Source: Rhizobium sp. BK650
GTDB lineage: Bacteria > Pseudomonadota > Alphaproteobacteria > Rhizobiales > Rhizobiaceae
NCBI RefSeq assembly: GCF_014195325.1
Contig: NZ_JACIBK010000013.1
Span: 62,001-126,000, forward strand
DNA length: 64,000 nt
Direction: 5' to 3'
In this document: positions 60,730-64,000 of the stretch, in pieces
Position numbering within the stretch: the stretch's first letter is position 1
How the letters are laid out: each line of letters opens with the position of its first letter
Made by a program: the position numbers and the translations under genes
Notes under the pieces: model-generated
Databases searched by the model: none
What the model was told of the DNA's origin: nothing
What the model saw: the letters and a program-made list of their open reading frames with translations, nothing else

Positions 60730-63501
60730 ATGGACAGATTGTTGCGGTTCAATCCTGAGCCTTTCGGCCCGGAACTGGAACTGGAGAATTTCGAGCATCA
60801 GTTCGAAAGCGAAACCGAGATGGAAGAGGAGTTCCGCCCCCGCGGCGGGATGAGAGGTTCGGCGCGGCCAGGGCGATCCCAAACGCGTCCGTCGCCTTAT
60901 CGCCCGCCGGCGCGCATATCAGGCTCCCCTCATCAGTTTCGGACGGCGCAGGGACGTTTCGCTGGTCAAACGGCTTCGTCTTTGCGCAGCCCGGGAGGTG
61001 GTTTGGGGCGATTGCGCAAGGGCGGCGGACAACAAGGCCACCCGTGGACGACGACGAAACCAGGCCAGCGCCATTTCGGCCTTGTCTATCACGGTTGGCG
61101 CAATCCCTGGAGGGACGTGATTTTTGCGCCGACGGGCGCCTATGACGGCGGCATGCCATCGGAATTCGTGAGCTGGATCCAGTCCAGCCTCAACGATCGG
61201 CTCGGCCTTCGCCTGCCTGTCGATGGCATCATGTCGGCTGCCACGCGCAGTGCCGTGCGCAGTTTCCAGGAGCGGCAGGGACTGCCCGTGACCGGCCTCG
61301 TCGGACCCGAGACCGAGGCCGCTCTCAGACAGGGGCCAGCGGGTGGCGGCGCGACGGGGGCGTCTGATCCGGCTGCAGCATCGGCCGCTGAGCCGGCACA
61401 GCCGCCGGCAGACGCGACGGCAGCGCCCAGCGATGGCGCGGCTGCAGGCGAACTGGAATTCGATATCGAGGCCTACCACCCGCAGCGTCGCCGCAAGAGG
61501 CCAAAGAGCGGCTATTCGAAATCGGCGCCGGCTCCAGGCCCAGCCCCCCTGCCGGCGGTAACGATTGCGGCGAATGCCGCGAGCATCGCCCGCAAGCAAT
61601 ACGCCCTCTGGGACAAGGGCAAACTGTCGGAAACGCAGTCACGCGCACTGCCCATGCTCCAGGACTATTGGAAGACCGGCCTGGGCATCAGCTATTCGTC
61701 CGCCCAACTGGCATCACCGGCCTTTCAGAAGGCGCATTACTGGAGCGCTGCCTTCATCAGTTGGGTCATGCGGAAGGCAGGCGCTGGCAGCGCCTTCAAA
61801 TATGCGGCCTCCCACTCGGTCTATTTTGTCGCAGCGCGCAAGAACCGCGCGGAGAACAATAGCAATCCCTTCAAAGCTTACCGTCCGACCGAGATCGCTC
61901 CACGTCCGGGCGACCTGATCTGCAACTGGCGTGACAGGCCGGTCACCTATGACAGCGTAAAGCCGGGCGATCCCGGCCATTGCGATGTGGTCGTGGAGGT
62001 CAAATCCGATCACCTGCTGGCGATCGGCGGCAACAAAGGCACGAACGGCACCGTGCTGATGGTCAAAGTGCCGATTGATGCGAATGGCCGCCTCAAGGGT
62101 GCGAAGTTCTACGGCATCATCCGCGCCGAAGACACAGGCGGCTCCGTCAGCCCGGCTCCTTCGCCCCGGCCCCAGCCGTCTTGGGATCCCGCCCCTTCGG
62201 TCGTTCCCCTTCCCCATGTCGCCGTACCGTCGGTAACGAGGTCCGAACAAGTGCCGCCTGCCACGACGCTCTATGCCAGGATCGACCTCGCCATCACCGA
62301 CAAATTCGGCATCAAGGCCGAACCGATGACCGGCATATTCGTCCCCAACGGCTTCGTCAGCGGTCGCACGACGGACATCGTGCTCTGGCTGCATGGACAT
62401 AAGGGCGATGCCAACCGCAGGCTCACCATCGACCAATACTGGAAGGCGAGCCGTGTGCCCTACGGCGCATTCCGCGAGGGCGTCAATGACAGCGATCGCA
62501 ACCTTGTGCTCGTCGCTCCTACTCTCGGCGCGCGGTCGGAGGCCGGCACTCTGGTGAAGCCTGGCGGCCTGGATCGATACCTTGCTCAGGTGCTTAGCGT
62601 TCTCGGTCAGGGCGTTCCATCCGGGCTCGGCAATCTCATTCTGGCCTGTCACAGCGGTGGCGGCTCGCCCATGCGGCGAATTGCAGGCGGCAGCGACAGG
62701 GCGTTGGCAAACCTGCGTGAATGCTGGGGGTACGATTGCACCTACAATACCGGCGACGACGGGTTCTGGGCGGACTGGGCCAAAAGGCATCCAGGCGCGC
62801 GCTGCTTCATCTACTACATCAAAGGGTCGCCCACCGCCAAGCTCGCCGAATCCCTGCAAAACAAGGGTGTACCGAACGCGATCGTCCTGCCGTCCAGGGA
62901 CGGTCGTCACAACTACGTCCCCATCACGCATTGGAAGGAGCGCCTTCAGGGAGCGCCCTTCCTGCGCACGCGCAGGTCATCTGGCCCGGGACCATCGCCG
63001 CAACCGGTCCCGCAGCCACTTCCTTCGGGAGAACCCAATGACCTGAAATCGCTCAGCCATGCAGAGTTCATAGAATTCGTCGGTACACGCGCGCGCAAAG
63101 CGATGTCAGCCACCGGCGTGCCGGCTTCCGTCACGGTTGCGCAGGCCATCGTGGAGACCGGCTGGGGCAAACACACGATCGGCTCGGCCAAGAACCTCTT
63201 CGGGATCAAGGGCAAGGGACCGGCGGGCAGCGTGACCGTGCCGACCAAGGAATATGTCAACGGGCAATGGATCACGATTGAGGCTCCCTTCGCCAAGTAT
63301 AACAGCTTCGAGGAGAGTATTGTCGAACACGCGCGCTTCTTCCTGCGCAACAAGCGATATGCGAAGGCACTCAGCGTGAAAGATGATGCCGAAGCATTCG
63401 CACGCGAGATTCACAAGGCCGGATATGCGACGGGTCCGGACTATGCGAGCCAGCTGATCAAGTTGATGCGGCAGAACAATCTGCGTCGCTTCGATAGCTA
63501 G
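60730..63501 (+). CDS. Multidomain peptidoglycan hydrolase with acidic N-terminal tag
   Basis: 923 residues from ATG 60730. Order: acidic/aromatic tag (LENFEHQFESETEMEEEF, about 17-34); basic, Pro/Arg-rich linker; peptidoglycan-binding domain (about 140-200: IQSSLNDRLGLRLPVDGIMS, AVRSFQERQGLPVTGLVGPE); Pro/Ala linker; DUF2272 amidase-like domain (about 277-466: AAFISWVMRKAGAGSAFKYA, RPGDLICNW, HCDVVVEV); an alpha/beta-hydrolase-like domain (about 510-743: VLWLHGHKGDANRR, LACHSGGGSP); and a FlgJ-type glucosaminidase domain (about 773-923: AQAIVETGWGKHTIGSAKNL). No Sec signal. The combination of three hydrolytic modules is typical of cell-wall-degrading effectors or lysins. The tag links it to the small proteins of the operon. 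Confidence 0.85.
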   Translation: MDRLLRFNPEPFGPELELENFEHQFESETEMEEEFRPRGGMRGSARPGRSQTRPSPYRPPARISGSPHQFRTAQGRFAGQTASSLRSPGGGLGRLRKGGGQQGHPWTTTKPGQRHFGLVYHGWRNPWRDVIFAPTGAYDGGMPSEFVSWIQSSLNDRLGLRLPVDGIMSAATRSAVRSFQERQGLPVTGLVGPETEAALRQGPAGGGATGASDPAAASAAEPAQPPADATAAPSDGAAAGELEFDIEAYHPQRRRKRPKSGYSKSAPAPGPAPLPAVTIAANAASIARKQYALWDKGKLSETQSRALPMLQDYWKTGLGISYSSAQLASPAFQKAHYWSAAFISWVMRKAGAGSAFKYAASHSVYFVAARKNRAENNSNPFKAYRPTEIAPRPGDLICNWRDRPVTYDSVKPGDPGHCDVVVEVKSDHLLAIGGNKGTNGTVLMVKVPIDANGRLKGAKFYGIIRAEDTGGSVSPAPSPRPQPSWDPAPSVVPLPHVAVPSVTRSEQVPPATTLYARIDLAITDKFGIKAEPMTGIFVPNGFVSGRTTDIVLWLHGHKGDANRRLTIDQYWKASRVPYGAFREGVNDSDRNLVLVAPTLGARSEAGTLVKPGGLDRYLAQVLSVLGQGVPSGLGNLILACHSGGGSPMRRIAGGSDRALANLRECWGYDCTYNTGDDGFWADWAKRHPGARCFIYYIKGSPTAKLAESLQNKGVPNAIVLPSRDGRHNYVPITHWKERLQGAPFLRTRRSSGPGPSPQPVPQPLPSGEPNDLKSLSHAEFIEFVGTRARKAMSATGVPASVTVAQAIVETGWGKHTIGSAKNLFGIKGKGPAGSVTVPTKEYVNGQWITIEAPFAKYNSFEESIVEHARFFLRNKRYAKALSVKDDAEAFAREIHKAGYATGPDYASQLIKLMRQNNLRRFDS

Positions 63502-63529
63502 GCGCTGAATCGGTGCATTTAAATGCGCA

Positions 63530-63553
63530 GATGGCGGCTGGTTTGCCGCCATC
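63530..63553. terminator. Hairpin between convergent genes
   Basis: GATGGCGGC-TGGTTT-GCCGCCATC: perfect 9-bp stem with a 6-base loop, 28 bases after the hydrolase stop and between convergent genes. No U-run on either side, so possibly a Rho-dependent or bidirectional terminator. A 12-bp palindrome GCATTTAAATGC lies just before it (63516-63527). Confidence 0.55.
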
Positions 63554-63632
63554 ACGCTCCGCCGAAATCCACGACATCGGCCGATCCGAGATATTGCCTG
63601 ATCCGGTTCCGTCGCGGCAACAAGGGAGGCGA

Positions 63633-64000
63633 TCAATTGATCGGTCGCACTTCGCCTATGCGACGATCGGGCAGGTCGCGTGTGTTGGCTCGCCGGATCT
63701 GCAGGGCCCTGTCCGTCACTCCCAGCCGCTGCGCCGCCTTTTGCAGGCTACCGTTCTCAAGGCGTGTGGCGCAGCGAATGGCGCAGTCTTCAGCCGCCCG
63801 CCCGATTTCCTTCAGTCCGACACCGAGCAGGACAGCGCGCTGGACAAGCGTCTCGAAAACGTCGTCGGGCCAATCCTGGAGCCTGGTGAGATCGGTGGGA
63901 CGCTCGTTGCGAGGAACGTAGCCGATACTGATGATGCCGTCCTCCGCACAGCGATACATGAGGCGAGCGATGACCTGCTGGAGGTCCCTGATATTGCCCG
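63633..64000 (-). CDS. Sigma-54-dependent activator, C-terminal part (5' end outside window)
   Basis: The reverse frame is open from the window edge to the stop at 63633 (122 codons). It begins GNIRDLQQVIARLMYRCAED, the end of the AAA+ sigma-54 interaction domain (the usual G-N-x-R-E/D-L motif). It ends in a Fis-type helix-turn-helix (SLQKAAQRLGVTDRALQIRR). It converges on the tagged-protein operon and is the obvious candidate activator for the two sigma-54 promoters near 54.4-54.7 kb. Any N-terminal sensor domain lies outside the window. Confidence 0.85.
   Translation of the reverse strand, partial: GNIRDLQQVIARLMYRCAEDGIISIGYVPRNERPTDLTRLQDWPDDVFETLVQRAVLLGVGLKEIGRAAEDCAIRCATRLENGSLQKAAQRLGVTDRALQIRRANTRDLPDRRIGEVRPIN

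Noticed and set aside
1..64000. CRISPR array or phage structural genes
   Set aside because: No regularly spaced 25-40-base repeats and no capsid, portal or terminase genes were seen. The only short-period repeats are the 22-bp ones at 47.5 kb, too few and too close for CRISPR.

Overview
The window reads as part of a large low-copy replicon (megaplasmid or chromid) of a Rhizobium species close to R. etli / R. leguminosarum. The reasons are a complete repABC unit with typical parS palindromes, an RHE_PE00001-type DUF1612 protein, rhizobial DUF families (DUF982, DUF3606, DUF2934), a rhizopine-catabolism-like mocDEF set, and the pairing of a cob cluster with nadABC. That pairing is known for the R. 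etli p42e chromid. This placement is inferred from content; no database search was run.

Layout. 1-3.1 kb: the end of an unknown gene, a DUF932 gene and a decayed ribbon-helix-helix antitoxin. 3.2-6.9 kb: a DUF1612 protein and an orphan repA-repB pair without repC, with two identical parS sites. 7-14 kb: cobFGHIJ-cobK(reverse)-cobLM, all eight steps from precorrin-2 to hydrogenobyrinic acid. 14-19.7 kb: a TIM-barrel sugar/inositol enzyme, a LacI regulator, a mocDEF-like three-component oxygenase and a frameshifted panB-like gene. 19.7-25.8 kb: a ParDE module, nadQ with two operators, nadABC and an aldo/keto reductase. 26-31 kb: a SARP/TPR regulator, a 47-codon peptide gene, ycaO and tfuA, which look like a small RiPP locus, then an unknown small gene and a PraR-like regulator. 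31.3-35.5 kb: L-fucose catabolic genes with an IclR regulator. 36.2-40 kb: the complete repABC unit with its own, different parS pair and an antisense RNA.

40-48 kb is decayed accessory DNA. It holds truncated genes, two more toxin-antitoxin modules, a possible IS21-type end and a few intact metabolic genes. 48-52.3 kb carries two tandem ku genes and small rhizobial hypotheticals.

53-64 kb holds the most unusual locus. Two divergent, near-perfect sigma-54 promoters share three GGCGAAA-N4-TTTCGCC-type palindromes. They drive a 436-residue protein on one side and a six-gene operon on the other. The operon encodes two small glycine-rich proteins with acidic/aromatic N-termini, an HExxH protein, a large unknown protein, a PLP-dependent oxoamine-synthase-like enzyme and a 923-residue multidomain wall hydrolase. 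A convergent Fis-type sigma-54 activator at the window edge is the likely regulator. I regard this locus and the YcaO-TfuA locus as the two best candidates for undescribed systems.
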